Below, piece after piece: positions 8,713 to 20,447 of a DNA stretch of 64,000 nucleotides. The number at the start of each line of letters is the position of its first letter. The stretch's first letter is position 1. The notes beneath the pieces are model-generated. The model was not told where the DNA came from and ran no database searches. It saw nothing but the letters and a program-made list of their open reading frames with translations. A program made the position numbers and the translations under genes. Source of the DNA: Peronospora farinosa (lineage: Eukaryota > Oomycota > Peronosporomycetes > Peronosporales > Peronosporaceae); assembly GCA_947646735.1 (NCBI GenBank), contig CANTFK010000091.1:1-64000 (forward strand). The letters are read 5' to 3'.

Positions 8713-10115
8713 TCACGTAGGATACCAGGAGAGCCCTGGAAGGCTTGTAATGGAAGACGCATTACGAGGAGGACTCTCGACCTCGATATATTGGCGCCTT
8801 TGTGGACTCCCTTCCACGTACACGATAGCGTGGACACATTCCAACGCTAAATTCTCGGTGCTGTTGTCCCCATCGTGCTTCGAGTCACTACTCGAAGCTG
8901 GCGAACCGCAGTCAGGTGATAAACCATCACCCCCCTCTAGGCACTGGATGTCGTCATCCAAGATGCCGGAAACACTGGACGGGAGTACCCCAAACTCGAC
9001 CGTCGACACTTGATGCGGGAGCTCCTGCTCGGCCGCCGTAAACCCGTGTGGAAGCCCCTGCTCAACCACAGTATGCCCATGTGGGAACCTCGGTTCGACC
9101 ACAGTGGGTGGTGATGGGAACCCCGGTTCGACCATCATGCTCTCGCGTGGGGACTCCTGTCCGTCCACGTTGTACTCTTGTGGTAGCCCCTGCTCGACCA
9201 CAATATGCCCATGTGGGAACCTCGGTTCGACCACAGTGGGTGATGATGGGAACCCCGGTTCGACCATCATGCTCTCGCGTGGGGACTCCTGTCCGTCCAC
9301 GTCACACTCGCTGGCGAGCTCTTGCTCGTCGCAACAATGCCCTTGTGGGAGCCCCTGCTCGACCACAATAGGTGCAGATGGGAACCCCGGTTCAACCACT
9401 GCATTCACGTGCGGGAACCCCTGTTCAACCGCATTAATGACGCGCGGGAACCCCTGTTCGACCGCGTCGTCCTCGTCGTCCTCTTCGCTCTGTAGCGAGG
9501 AGTCACTGTCACTTGTGTCTCGAAGAACAGCACAAGCAGTGCAGAGAGGACCATCGCTCGCTCTGTGCACCGCCAACGTCGTGGAATCACGATCCACGAC
9601 TGTGACGTTCGGCCAGTCACTTGGAGATACCAAGAGATGGGTAAACACTTCACTGACATCGAACTTGCGTCGACGTCTCACTGATCGGGCTAACCAGTCG
9701 ATCTGGGGCTTATAACGTGCCAACCATGGCATGCCCAGTATGCAATCGAATGCACAATTCATCGCGATCACCAAGAAATCATCATTACTGCGAAAGCCAT
9801 CAAACGCGTACGGCAACGACACTTCGCGCCGCGATACGCGGTGTGGTTTCCCGTCAGCCAACTTGACGACGACTTGGCCAGGTCCCTCACGGACCTGAAT
9901 GCTGGGAGGCAGCATCGACAAACAAGATTCACGAAAGAAATTGTTTGTTGCTCCTGAGTCCAGAAGTGCTCGCAGAGGTCGCCGGACACCGGCGACATGT
10001 AAACTGACAATAATCCGGCGTGAATCACCACTCGTAGTGGTGGCATTTAACCGTGCGCGTAGCGCAGGAGGACTGGAAGGTTGGGCTGCCACCGGGGGAC
10101 CCGGACCTCCGTTCC
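8713..10115 (-). pseudogene. Gypsy pol: aspartic protease and long repeat linker
   Basis: A retropepsin-like domain carries the active-site triplet in [12 protein letters not shown] and the second conserved stretch [18 protein letters not shown] long acidic linker follows, built from repeats of [16 protein letters not shown] and VEQGLP. The pol frame is open upstream of the protease to the hairpin at 10118-10143, in the -1 frame relative to gag. The linker ends in a frame change near 8.72 kb before reverse transcriptase. Confidence 0.85.
9010..9460 (-). repeat. Tandem repeats in the protease-RT linker
   Basis: A unit of about 48 bp (VEPGFP / VEQGLP motifs) is repeated many times. A larger block containing [18 protein letters not shown] and VEPRFPHGH occurs twice, at about 9050-9170 and 9180-9300. 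All units are in frame on the minus strand. Open frames on the plus strand here are by-products. Confidence 0.8.
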
Positions 10116-10117
10116 AA

Positions 10118-10143
10118 CCAGTAGGGCGCCCTGCACCTACTGG
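10118..10143 (-). promoter_or_regulatory. Conserved gag-pol junction inverted repeat, copy 1
   Basis: The arms CCAGTAGG and CCTACTGG are separated by 10 nt. On the minus strand the left arm contains CAG-TAG in the gag frame, and pol reads through the same bases in the -1 frame. In this copy gag has an earlier TAA about 20 nt upstream. Near-identical copies lie at 21899-21922 and 61587-61613, at the same gene boundary. Confidence 0.7.
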
Positions 10144-10154
10144 TCCCGACCGTT

Positions 10155-10742
10155 TTATGGACGTGCGGCCGGTACAGCACCCTCATGATGGGCGTCCACT
10201 ACTTGCACTGATAATGGGGCTGGCGCACGGCACTCTGCCGCGCGATGTCCTGGCTTGCGACAACGAAAGCAAACCATTGGACGCCCGGTGCGAGCGTCAA
10301 CTTTATGATGAAAGACACGTCGCCGGTCACCCGACGACTCAATAACGTCGATCTCCATAGGTTCTGGACCAGAAGGCCGGGGAACGCTGACGACCGAGGG
10401 TTTGGCATATGCCTTTGTGACCCTAAAGTCTTCACGGAGTGCGATGGCAAATGCCTCCTCCAATGTGGGAGGTTCGGCGCGCTCCAGCGATAAACGGGTA
10501 TGCCCCTCACGCATACCATCCACAAAGACATTCACCTGCATGTACATGTCCATGGGGTGCGTGATAATACACGACGCTAGATGCCTAGCCATCTGTACGT
10601 AGTCGCGCATCGCCATTTTACCCTGTCGCATCGACAGGAATCTTGATCGCACCAGTTTCTCCTCTTGTGGTGGCTCGAAGGCAAGGTGGATTGTCAAAGC
10701 CGATGGGGTATATATCAGCAAGCGCCGACCGTACTCGTGCAA
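10155..10742 (-). pseudogene. Gypsy gag: C-terminal half with zinc knuckle
   Basis: It begins at the capsid motif LAFEPPQEEKLVRSRFLSMRQGK. It continues through DYVQMARHLASCI, FVDGMREGHTRL and EEAFAIALREDF, and ends with a CCHC knuckle (CFRCRKPGHRAAEC). The N-terminal half is absent upstream, where frames become closed and unlike gag. That half lies at 3180-3684, on the far side of the LTR, and ends just before this motif. Confidence 0.85.
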
Positions 10743-12589
10743 ATAGGTGTCCGTCTACCCCTGGTATGTTGAACTTCGAAACCGAGTAATCGCTCGTCGA
10801 AATTGTGTTCTGGCTCATGCGTTGTGTACTTCTTGTGACAAAAGTGAGTCTTCCAAGCGGCGGAGACGCTCAGCCCAGATGGAATGTAGTGTCGTTGAAA
10901 CGAGAAAACGCTAGAGCTCACGTGCTGCTGGGAAAACCGCGTCCTTCGCTCGAGACAAATTTACGCCGGGGTCGATAGCATTTTTATGGCATCCCATGCA
11001 GAACTCGAAATACTCGGAAGGTCCATGCAAAACACCCAGACGTGAAGGTCCGCCTCCTTTAAATCGTCTAGCTTTCGCCATCGTTCAAGTAGATAATCCC
11101 AATGGGTCCGGGGACTAGGGCAATTTCAAAATATATGACTAGCCATGGCCGGTAAGGATGTTGGACACGCTGGATAGGGGCAAGATAGATCTTGGCTAGC
11201 CCAGTTGCAGAGCGGAAAGCTATTACTCTTTAAATGATATAGCGTCTGCGCGTTGGTCGGGAAGGAAGCCCGTATTTAACGGATGTCTCTCCACTCGATC
11301 AGAGATGTACCTGATGCAATAACTTGGAAGTCCTGCTTCTCCACTCGGTCGTCGCAAATACGTTTACCTTCATCCCTTCGCTTGCGGGAAACGATCTGTT
11401 TGAGTTTTCTTCGTTGCGGCCTCCATCGTCGACGACCAGCCCATAGGTGTACAACACGCGTAAGCATTGGATGCGCACCAAAGTGCACAGATGTTCCACT
11501 GTCCAGACCCGCGGCGGTATCGCAAGCAGCCATAGATGAGACTGTAGCCACCCCACCCGTTATACCAGTGTCGAAGTGCGATATCGATGTACCATCTCGG
11601 CGATGAGCCAATTATGATATTGGTGGACCTTAGTCGAGTACGCAATCAATGACCCCGATTCAACCGGCCCGTATACGAGTGCTGGAAAATTGTATAGAAG
11701 GGCAAGGCAAAAAGTCCCAAAATGCCGACGCTTCGCCATAGAGTGAGTAGCCATGTCACGCTTGGGCGAAAATCTGACGATACCACTCTGAGTCGTCTCC
11801 CAGGTCAATATGTTGCCAAGATACTTGTGCCCCCTCGCAAAATCCGCTCCATTCAAGGTATAAGCATTGCCTCTGCGATCCCTCAGCCACGACATGTCCA
11901 TCAGCGTCGCGTGTACGATCCATCTGGGTTCAAAACGACCTGATGTCGCTACTTCGCTCTCATCCCGACCCGCAATTTGTCATCAAGTATATGGCGAACA
12001 TCGATTGTGGCACTATCGTCTCCATCATAATCGACCACGGCTCTTGATGTTAAAGAGGCGGCCCTTCGGCATACCTCCTTGACCTCTCCTTGGCGAGCAT
12101 GTCGAGCAGCTGAAAGCCCAACAATTTTAGAACCGGTTAACCATAGCGTCACTAGAAGTCGAGGTTCCTGGTCTTCGGTCCAACATGGCGTGATGTAAGA
12201 CGGACACGAATCAGTAGAGCCCCATAGGAAGTCTGCGATCAGTAAACCTCTCGAAGAAGCTGTAGCTGCCCACTGTTCAACAGCTGTCGCCGCCATCGTC
12301 ATTGATTCCGTACGAATACATGGCACCTTGCTAAATCGGTAATGAAGCCATCGTTGACGGAACCCACGGTCGGGATCTCTTGCCATCACGGACGTCCTAA
12401 ACAAAGTCCATAATCAAGCTCTCCAACCGAGCTACCATGGCAGGAGATGGCCAGCAGTGTCGTGCTAAGTAGGTAATTTTGGGCACCGCGATGGCACTAG
12501 CGAGCCGAGCTCGTTGTTACACCGTATGAGTCTTTTATCTTGCTAGTGTAAGTCGACTCCATAGCGATCGTATGCACTGACATAAGTTT

Positions 12590-13598
12590 TCATTTACCGC
12601 ATCCTGTTGGCCCACAAGTACCCCAAGATACCTGTAGGATCCGCTTGAAGACTGTACCATGAGGCCGCACGCGTCGAAAGGGCAAAGATGACCCGCGAGG
12701 GTCAAGCTCAATCATCATAGACTTCGCTCCATTCGTCAGCAGGCCGGAAACAGCAGCAAAGTCTTCGAGAATCGTAACTACAGGTGAAACCGCAGACCGA
12801 TCGCGAAGATAAACCGCCGTATCGTCAGCGTAGCCCGAAATTTTTATGTCAGCGGTTCTACCCCTCAGAAGAAAGCGGTATTCTGCGAATGTCATCCCTA
12901 CCTTGTATTACCCGATAACCAATGACCAAGGCGAGTATAAAAAGAAGAGGAGCAAGAAGGCACCCTTTCCTTATGCCACAGCGGACGTTACGTCGACTTG
13001 AACGGTACCCATTCACAAGAAATCGACATGTAGTGTTGCGGTGTAATGCCGCCACTACTCCTACAAATAGTGGCGAGAATCCAAGCCAAGTCAACGCCGA
13101 AAGAAGAAACGGACGTTGAAAAGTGTCGTATGATTTGGCGAAATCGAGAAGCAGAACTATAGCTCCTTGTAGATCGCTGCCAGCACTCGCCGCTTTGGGA
13201 ACCGCCGAAAAAATGTAAAAAGCCGTATGGATCAATCGCTGCGGAACAAAACCAACTTGATCTGGCAAAACGATACGCGAAAGCATCGTCCGCACCCGAA
13301 ACGAAAGGATTTTTGTAAATAGCTTGTAGTCACTGTTGAGCAGGGCGATCGGCCGGTGATCAAGCGGTAAGGCGGAGGCTGCAGTTTTCTTCAGACATTG
13401 AATGTTGGCTTTACCAAACGACGTCGGTAACACGCTGCACTCCATCCATCTTGTGTACAATGTTGCAAGAATAGGCGCAAGCGCGTCTGCATAACCACGA
13501 TAATAGGTGTTGTTAATTTCATCCGGTCCCGCGGCTTTCCCACCTTTAAACCTCTTCAACGCCGCACACACATCGTCTGGAGATATAACTGACGTCAC
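12590..13598 (-). pseudogene. LINE reverse transcriptase
   Basis: Visible motifs in order are KGGKAAGPDEINN, RPIALLNSDYKLFTKIL, LPDQVGFVPQR, VLLLDFAKSYDTF, NVRCGIRKGCLLAPLLF and the catalytic YADDTAVYLRD. These are diagnostic of LINE-type reverse transcriptase. One frame change separates the last motif from the rest near 12.88 kb. Further in-frame stops lie on both sides, so it is inactive. Confidence 0.9.
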
Positions 13599-14388
13599 AT
13601 TTGAGGCATCAATTCGAACCGATGGGGAGGCTCGATTGAGAAATGCAGTGGTAGCATCTGGACGATCAAAAATGTCATTATAAGATGTCCCTAGCCGTCT
13701 GCCATTTCATCCGCCAATTCCTGCGACCGATTCGACCCGTATGTAGCTTATCCACCCAAAGAAACGATAGTGTTGTCCATAAATTTGGTCGACACCAGCG
13801 CGAAGAAACGCCGAGAAGTCTCTCCTGGAGAGTATGTGTGCTGGACATATAGTCGCTCTTTTTTAATTCTTTGCCATAATCGCCGACACTCCGCAACGTT
13901 TCGCCGAAGTTCCGCAGGTTTATCGACAGGACTTGGCTGGTCGCATATCACTTGAGCACACGCTATTAATATAGATGACGAGCGCGCCTCCCATTTAGCT
14001 GCATCCAGACGTACATAGAGGCGCTTTAGCCGCTGTCTGTAGCTGCGCGTCAGACTTTGACGGACTATCTTGGTAGCTGACACCAGAACTTTGCGTAACT
14101 TGATCTTCCATTCATCCCACCAGTCGGCAAATTGTCTGGCTGTACGATAGTCCGACGTCGGAACAGAACTGGATTCATCAATTATAATCTGTGCCCGCTC
14201 AATGGCTGCAAAAATGGCGCTGGTAGCGGCTGCTTGAGCACAGCCGGGAACTGGATATACGTGCCGCGACTTACGTACGCGCACAACATGTCGAGGCGCC
14301 CTAATCCGTATACTGATTCCATTGTGGTCAGCTGCTGGGCTAGGTACAGACAGATCGACATCTCGCACCCAATCAGTGTGAAGAGCAC

Positions 14389-15251
14389 TCACGTACCACC
14401 GATCAAGTCGAGAACTGGCTGATCCACCGCCAAAAAAGTGTAGAAATATGTGTGCGCCGCCGCATGAAAGGCTGAAATGGCCCTTTCGTCTTCCTCTCGC
14501 TCCATGTCATCTTCGAGTACATCGCAACGTTGCGCCTGCCCGAGAAGCCGTCTCAAAGCCTGTGAATCATGTCTGCCGGGCGGCGAGACAAAAGATCGGT
14601 CAAGTCGAGGCCCCAATGTGCAGTTAAAATTTCCGCCCACGAACAAGGGTCCGTCGTGTTCCAGCAGGTGATGTCGAAGCTTCTCAAAAACGCCTCCCTT
14701 TCAGTCTTTCTACTCAGGGAATATACGTTTACAACGAAAACGGCTTCGCTTCAAATAGTAATTTGAACAGCCATCCAATGCGGCGTCCAATGTATCTCAT
14801 GCCACGGTTCCATTTCCGTAATCGACAAATAAGGATTCAGTAAAATCGCAACCCCTCCACGCGCTGTTTAGGACTCGGTCCAACGAGTGCGTCCAGGCTT
14901 GTCCACGAAGCCTCATGTGGTGTTGTACAGCTTATCCTGCCTTGATGCTTCACCAATAGAGACTCGCGTTTCTTGTAATAGAACTAAGTCGATAACACCC
15001 CGTGTTTCGCGCTGCCTGAAATGGCCAAACCATTCTGCACAGCGTTCCGGATGCTTAAAAAATCCCGCGACATTTTGCGAATGCATATCGATGCTATTAT
15101 CGCGTGGCCTTTGAGAACCCTTCAACATGGCCCGGCGACGACGTCGAATAATATCTTCCTTCGCCTCCCCTGACAAACCATCCCCTGCGCAGCCCGAGAG
15201 ACCCTCAGTACTGAAATCCCAGCAGTTGACCATCACAGGCAATAAGGTCAA
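14389..15251 (-). pseudogene. LINE apurinic-type endonuclease remnant
   Basis: The remnant shows the early motif DLVLLQETRVSIG (glutamate of the metal site) and later VGGNFNCTLGPRLDRS, where the usual GDFN reads GGNFN. Several stops and at least two frame changes separate the parts. It fits the EEP nuclease fold of L1-like LINEs. Confidence 0.75.
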
Positions 15252-15542
15252 TCGCCGGCTGCCAGTTGGCAGGTTTGCATATAATGCTGAAGACAGCCGC
15301 GCGCACCTCTTTGTAGAGGTGGTATGATGCCGCTTTAGACTGTGGCATCACCACCTTCGTCTCCTTCTCGACAGGTGCAAGCTGAGGTAGAAATACACAC
15401 AGGACATTGAGGACACCCCATTGATTCAAGTCCGGAAGCGGTCCCACGACAGTCGCGCACAACAGCTCCGGCTGTAATTTGCTAAAAAAATTCCTGCGCT
15501 TTATGTTGTTCGTCGTCTTCCATCGAATTTTTTCAGACTGCA

Positions 15543-16139
15543 TGTAGGGGGACATTTCAACGAAGTTGCCTCGTGCTACTAGCACACACCTTCAGCACAA
15601 GCGAGGAAGCGGTTAGACCGTCTTACCTTTGTGTGCAAGGGTTGTTATGTGGTTGGTCGACTGCTTAAGCAGTCGTACCACCAAGTGCAGCTCCCTTAAG
15701 CGAGAGTGCAACGAACTTCTAAACAACAAGTCACCGACGTCACGCAAAAGCTTTTACAGCTTCTCGTGCGCGGTGCTTATAATTTAGCAAATTCAAGAAT
15801 GAGTTATATTTAATGAATTATAATTAAATATAAGTTAGCCTTCGATTGGTTAATTACGTAAAGATCGGATACGTGACTCTTGAGAAGCGTATTCTGACGT
15901 ATGAGCTTATATGTAGGTTTAAGCTTGCGAATGACGTCCTTCTGAGACGTCGCGATGCATAGCTTCAACTAGCTTCATCCCTTCCCATGTAAAACCATCA
16001 ATGGATATCGCATTCACGAGGGTGGATCACATTTGTGTATCGCACCCAAGTGACAGGTCAAAAGTAATCATGGATACTTTTAGACCAAACATTAAGTAAA
16101 AACTTAATGTTTGAGTGTAACTGTAGATGCCCTGACACA
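15543..16139 (-). repeat. 3' LTR of the 15.5-23.6 kb gypsy element
   Basis: This 597-bp copy starts TGTAGGGGG and ends CTGACACA on the plus strand. It aligns along its whole length with 23039-23633. A purine-rich run (AAAACGGGGGATGG on the minus strand, 16140-16153) directly abuts it as the polypurine tract. Confidence 0.9.
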
Positions 16140-16153
16140 CCATCCCCCGTTTT
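16140..16153 (-). other. Polypurine tract
   Basis: On the minus strand AAAACGGGGGATGG lies immediately before the 3' LTR, the position expected for plus-strand priming. Confidence 0.7.
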
Positions 16154-16244
16154 AGAACGATTTTTACATTTTCTAAAACATCGCATAGGAGACAGAGAGA
16201 CTACGAGCCGTTGACAAACGCGCCGCTTAGTCTACTCAATTCTC

Positions 16245-17692
16245 ATGCCACCGAAACGTGGTAAGGCTGATGGGTCGCCTGCAAAGACGCCCATGCAGTC
16301 CAACACTAAGCGCACGCGCCACGATTATTCGCAGCCGTCGGAAAGTGCTTCAGGCACTGAGGTGAATCTTCCATCTCACTATAGTGTGGATGAAGATCCA
16401 TCTCTCATTGTAGATTACAATGAGAGTACGCCATTGCCATCACCCCAAAGTGGAAATGAGCAAAGCGCATTGATGGGACATATGTCCCCATCATTTGAGG
16501 CACCCGTCCTTGAGGAAGCTTCTATGCTTCCTGCAAGTGAAGGTAAGGCCTCGTCGCCTGCGTCTACGAGCGCAGCGACTAAGACTGAGCGCGCTACTTC
16601 GAAAGGAGTAGTCGCGACTCAATCAGATGTGACTCCTCATGCTGATGTCTTGACAATCCATAATGGAGATTCAGACTCAGGTGAGTGTTGCTTAAAGCTC
16701 CACCAAGTACACCTTCGGCCTCACTAGACCGCCGTCGCGAGGGCGGCTACGTGAGTGGTGGCTTGCCACCAATGCCACCTCTATCTGAGTGGATGAACTC
16801 GAAGGGATCTAGTGCAGCGCTTTTGCAGCGTGCAACTATTGACGCTCATAAGTTTTATAGCGTCTTTCTTTTGTGGAAAAAGCAGGGCTAAGCACTTGGT
16901 CGTGCTTTCCCAATTCCAGTCGTGCTGCGTTCTAACGAAACAGCCGACGACTATGAAGCTGAACTTCGGCGCCGTGTAACGTTGCATGAAGATGCAACGA
17001 AACAGCGGTCGCAGCGAATTAGCTTCGCCATGAAGCGTGCGCATGAAATTATGGGCGGTAAGTGACCCCCAATTAATTCTCGCCACGCTTCTTCTGCTAG
17101 TCCTTCCGGACCTAGCTGAAAGAAGACAGCTGGTGCTGCTTCACATAAGCAGCCACCAGCCCAGGCACGTCAACGCGCAAAGCGTCCACAGGCTCCCACG
17201 AGTCAAAGCTCGTTGGGTAACCCTTCCACTGGACAAGGATTTGGAGCTTTCGCTTCACAAACCGGTGAGCCAACGGCCTTCCAACAAGGAAGCGCGTGTT
17301 CCCATCCGTGTCCACCAACACAGGTGGCGCCCGATAGGAGTGGCGATTACGCCCACCTACTCGCGGCTGCCTACCCTGCTGCTGTTCAGTCGCAGGCTGA
17401 GTCCGCTGCGCTGAAGAGGCAGGTGACAGATCTCGAGAGTCAAGTCTCGCGACTGACTTCGGATCTGCGTGATGTGAGGGCGAGAGACCGTCAGGGGTAT
17501 GACCGCCTGAAGACCCGTTTGGACATCCTAGAGCGACTGGTGATGAGAGACCCGCGTGAAGCGCGGAGTCCTCCTCGATCACCAAGTCCTCTATCGCCTC
17601 GTTCATACACGGGGAGCCTCTCGGCTTCCTCGTCGCCTGATCGGTCGCGACGCTCAACTCACAGTCGACGTCACCATCGGTATCGTTAGACC
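16245..17692 (+). pseudogene. Antisense ORF of the second gypsy element, decayed
   Basis: It begins at an ATG 105 nt inside the 3' LTR and reads opposite to pol. The first 145 residues are Ser/Thr/Pro-rich (MPPKRGKADGSPAKTP start). Near 16685 a frame change leads into REGGYVSGGLPPMPPLSEWM and KFYSVFLLWKKQG. From there one frame runs to 17692 with only three stops, near 16890, 17062 and 17117. The last third holds a heptad-like coiled coil (ALKRQVTDLESQVSRLTSDL) and an Arg/Ser tail ending RRHHRYR. The last ~580 bp overlap the pol chromodomain in antisense. The position, basic tail and coil match the antisense ORF at 4067-5548, though the two do not look alike in sequence. I recognise no known domain. 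Confidence 0.55.
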
Positions 17693-20447
17693 GACGTAAA
17701 TATGTGATCTCTTCTGGATCAACATACCGCTTCAGACGACCCACGTAAAATACGGGGTGCGTCTTCATATACGGTGGGAGATTGAGCCTATAATTTAGGT
17801 CTCCAACTTCATCAACCACTGTAAAGGGCCCAATGAATCGGGGCAATAGCTTAGTAGGACCACCAGGAAGTACAGAAATTGCATGTTTAGGTAGGGTAGC
17901 AGTACTTAATAGCACTTTGTCCCCCACACTAAAATGTTCATTGTTTTTGCGACCATGCTGGTCTGCATATTGTTTTTGCTTGTCCTGTGCGCTTGCCATC
18001 GCTTCACGGACTTTACGTGTGATGACTAATCGCTCATCCACAAAGCGCTGAGCTTCGCTCACGCTTTTAGCATCCAGCTCGTCTATGACACCTCCAAGAG
18101 GTCGTTCATGGGTCGTCGCTGTTGATAACGCTATAGTGTCATCGTCAAGGAGCACTGGCATTTCTTGCCGTGCCTCCTCATTGACACCTTTAGGTGTCGT
18201 GACCACTGATAAATGAGCAGTGTCACTAGGGCAATTTTTATCCTCTTTGGCATTCGCACCGAGCGAAGTGAGGGGCCCTCCCCCACTAAGACTCGGGCTG
18301 CGTACAAACGAGACTGGCGTTCGAGGATGACGCAGTCCGTTAATGTAAAACGGTGTTTCACCCGTACTGGCGTGAACACTGTTATTAATAGCGAACTCCA
18401 CGAATGGCAATTGATTGCTCCATTCTTTGGGAGTCGCTATTGTACGCAAGACATTCGCCACGACTCGATTGGCCCGTTCTGTTTGGCCATCGGTCTGGGG
18501 ATGATCAGCGGTTGACATGTAGAGCTTGCTACCCAGCAGCTCGAACACATGTCGCCAAAAACCCGACGTAAAACGCGGATCCCGGTCCGATACTATGGAC
18601 TCGGGCATCCCGTGTAGTCGATACACGTGATCCAGAAACAAGAGGGCAGCCTCTTTTCCTGAGATCTTGGTGCTACATGGTGCCAAATGCACCATCTTGC
18701 TCAGTCGGTCTACAAAGACGACGAGCCCCGTCCTGCCTTTATGGTCAGGCGGTAAGCCAAACATGACGTCCAAACTGACCGACTTCCAACATTCAGTTGG
18801 AATCGGCAGTGGCTTCAGTGGCGCACTGCTAGAAGGTGCAGGCTTAATGCGCTGACACTCTTCGCAAGAGCTAATATAATTAGCCACCCACCGATATTGG
18901 TGGCGCCACCAAAATTCCTCTGACACTCGTAAGAATGTCTTTTCACGGCCCAGATGCCCACTAGATGGCGCATCATGGCACTCGTGAAGTATCATCAGCT
19001 TGAGATCTGTGTCATGAGGGACATCGATTCTCAAGGGATCACATGGTGACAGTTGATGCCATAACAGGCCATCACAGTAGCTAAAGAGATTTAGTTTCGC
19101 TTTGAGGTACGACGGAAGGGTAACCTTTCGTCCACCAAAATGATCCAGCAGCAGGCGACAATGTTCGTCCTGACTGTAACACTCCTTGATATCGGAGGCC
19201 ATTGAGCTCGTCACGTGGTAGGCCTTCATGGCTGCCAATGTTGACGACTCAACTTGTGCTTTCGCACGAGACACACTATCCTGGTGTCTTGCCTCGAAGT
19301 CTGGTCTGCGCGATAACGCGTCAGCCAAGACATTCGACTTACCCGGCTTATATATACCTTTGAAATTAAATTCAGAGAAGAATGTTAGCCATCTCGCCAT
19401 TCTCGGCGAGAGGTGCGGTGAATTTATAGCGGTCCGCAGTGATGCGTGATCCGTATAAACCACAAAAGGTTCGGTGCCCAAGAGGTGCACCCGAAACTTT
19501 ACAAGGGCATACTTAATTGAAAGTAGCTCCTTGTCATGTACATGGTAATTCAGCTCGGCAGCTTTTAAAAGCCGAGACTGATAAGATATGACACGGTCAG
19601 CGCCGTTGTCATCCTTCTGCATGAGCGCGCTGCCGATTGCAAAATTGCTTGCATCGCAGAAGACGCTTAAGGGCTTGTCCGCGTCTGGCAATGCCAAGAC
19701 CGGTGCCTCTACAAGAGATTGCTTCACTGAAGTGAACGCAACTACTTTCTCCTTTGACCAAGTCCATTCTGTATCCTTTTGTAAAAGGTCAGACAATGGC
19801 TTGGTCTGCTCCGCATGATTCTTGCTGTACTTATGCAAGTAAGTAGAGAGCCCAAGGAATTGGCGTAGATCCTTCACATGACGTGGGACTGGCCATTCCT
19901 TTACAGCCTTTACCTTTTCTGGGTCTGCTCGTACACCATGTGCACCTACGATGCAGCCCAGTACAGGTATCTCGGGGACCCCTATTACGCACTTTTGCAA
20001 GTTCACGTATAAGTGGGCGTCACCCAGAGTCTGCAACACAGCGTCTAAATGACGCTTGTGCGACTATATTGCGCTCAGACCGTCCTCCGCCCTACTATGC
20101 ACGAATACATCGTCAAAGTAATGGGGTGCGTAGGCATGGTGCTGGCGCATCCCGTGAGCCACCACTCGGTTGAATGTTGCCGGAGCATTTTTTAACCCTT
20201 GTGGGATCACAAGCCACTCCCACAGCATGCCGCTTGGGGTGCTTACTGCCGTTTTGGCTACATCAGTATCTTTCAGGAGAACTTGATAGTAGTCATCCTT
20301 GAGATCCAACGCGGAAAAGATAGTTGACTTTCCCATGGAATTTAACAAGACATTTTTCCGCGGGATCGGCGTTTGAGCCGGAATGATGGACGTGTTCAGC
20401 TTATTATAAGCGTGCACCACGCGCCATCCACCTGTTTCTTTACGCAC
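17112..20447 (-). pseudogene. Gypsy pol: RT, RNase H, integrase, chromodomain
   Basis: One frame runs 1112 codons with a single TAG at 20061-20063, between the RT catalytic box (YFDDVFVHS) and its thumb. Visible parts are RT palm motifs (FSALDLKDDYYQVLL, IPQGLKNAPATF) and RNase H (VFCDASNFAIGSALMQ, KELLSIKYAL, YTDHASLRT). The integrase has H-H-C-C (HECHDAPSSGHLG, CEECQ) and core residues in DVMFGLPPD, VSDRDPRFTSGFW and TDGQTERANR. GPFTVVDEVGDLNYRL follows, and the end is a chromodomain (LQILVQWKGYPTSFDSWEP). This is the best-preserved pol in the window. The active-site residues appear intact, so the TAG and the breaks upstream are the lesions. Confidence 0.9.

Larger units (their letters stand above)
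10930..15542 (-). mobile_element. Decayed LINE (AP-endonuclease type non-LTR retrotransposon)
   Basis: On the minus strand the order is: the end of a possible first ORF (15205-15542, with WGVLNVLCVFLP), an endonuclease-like region (14389-15251), a linker, reverse transcriptase (12590-13598), and a long C-terminal region to about 10950. All of it is broken by stops and frame changes. The 5' end is cut at 15543 by the neighbouring gypsy LTR. The 3' end fades into the gag fragment near 10.9 kb, with no clear poly-A tail. Confidence 0.8.

Noticed and set aside
9048..9715. Plus-strand frames with repeats of GNPGSTT type
   Set aside because: Antisense of the protease-RT linker repeats. Unlike the antisense ORFs at 4067 and 16245, they start nowhere near an LTR and have no counterpart in the other elements.
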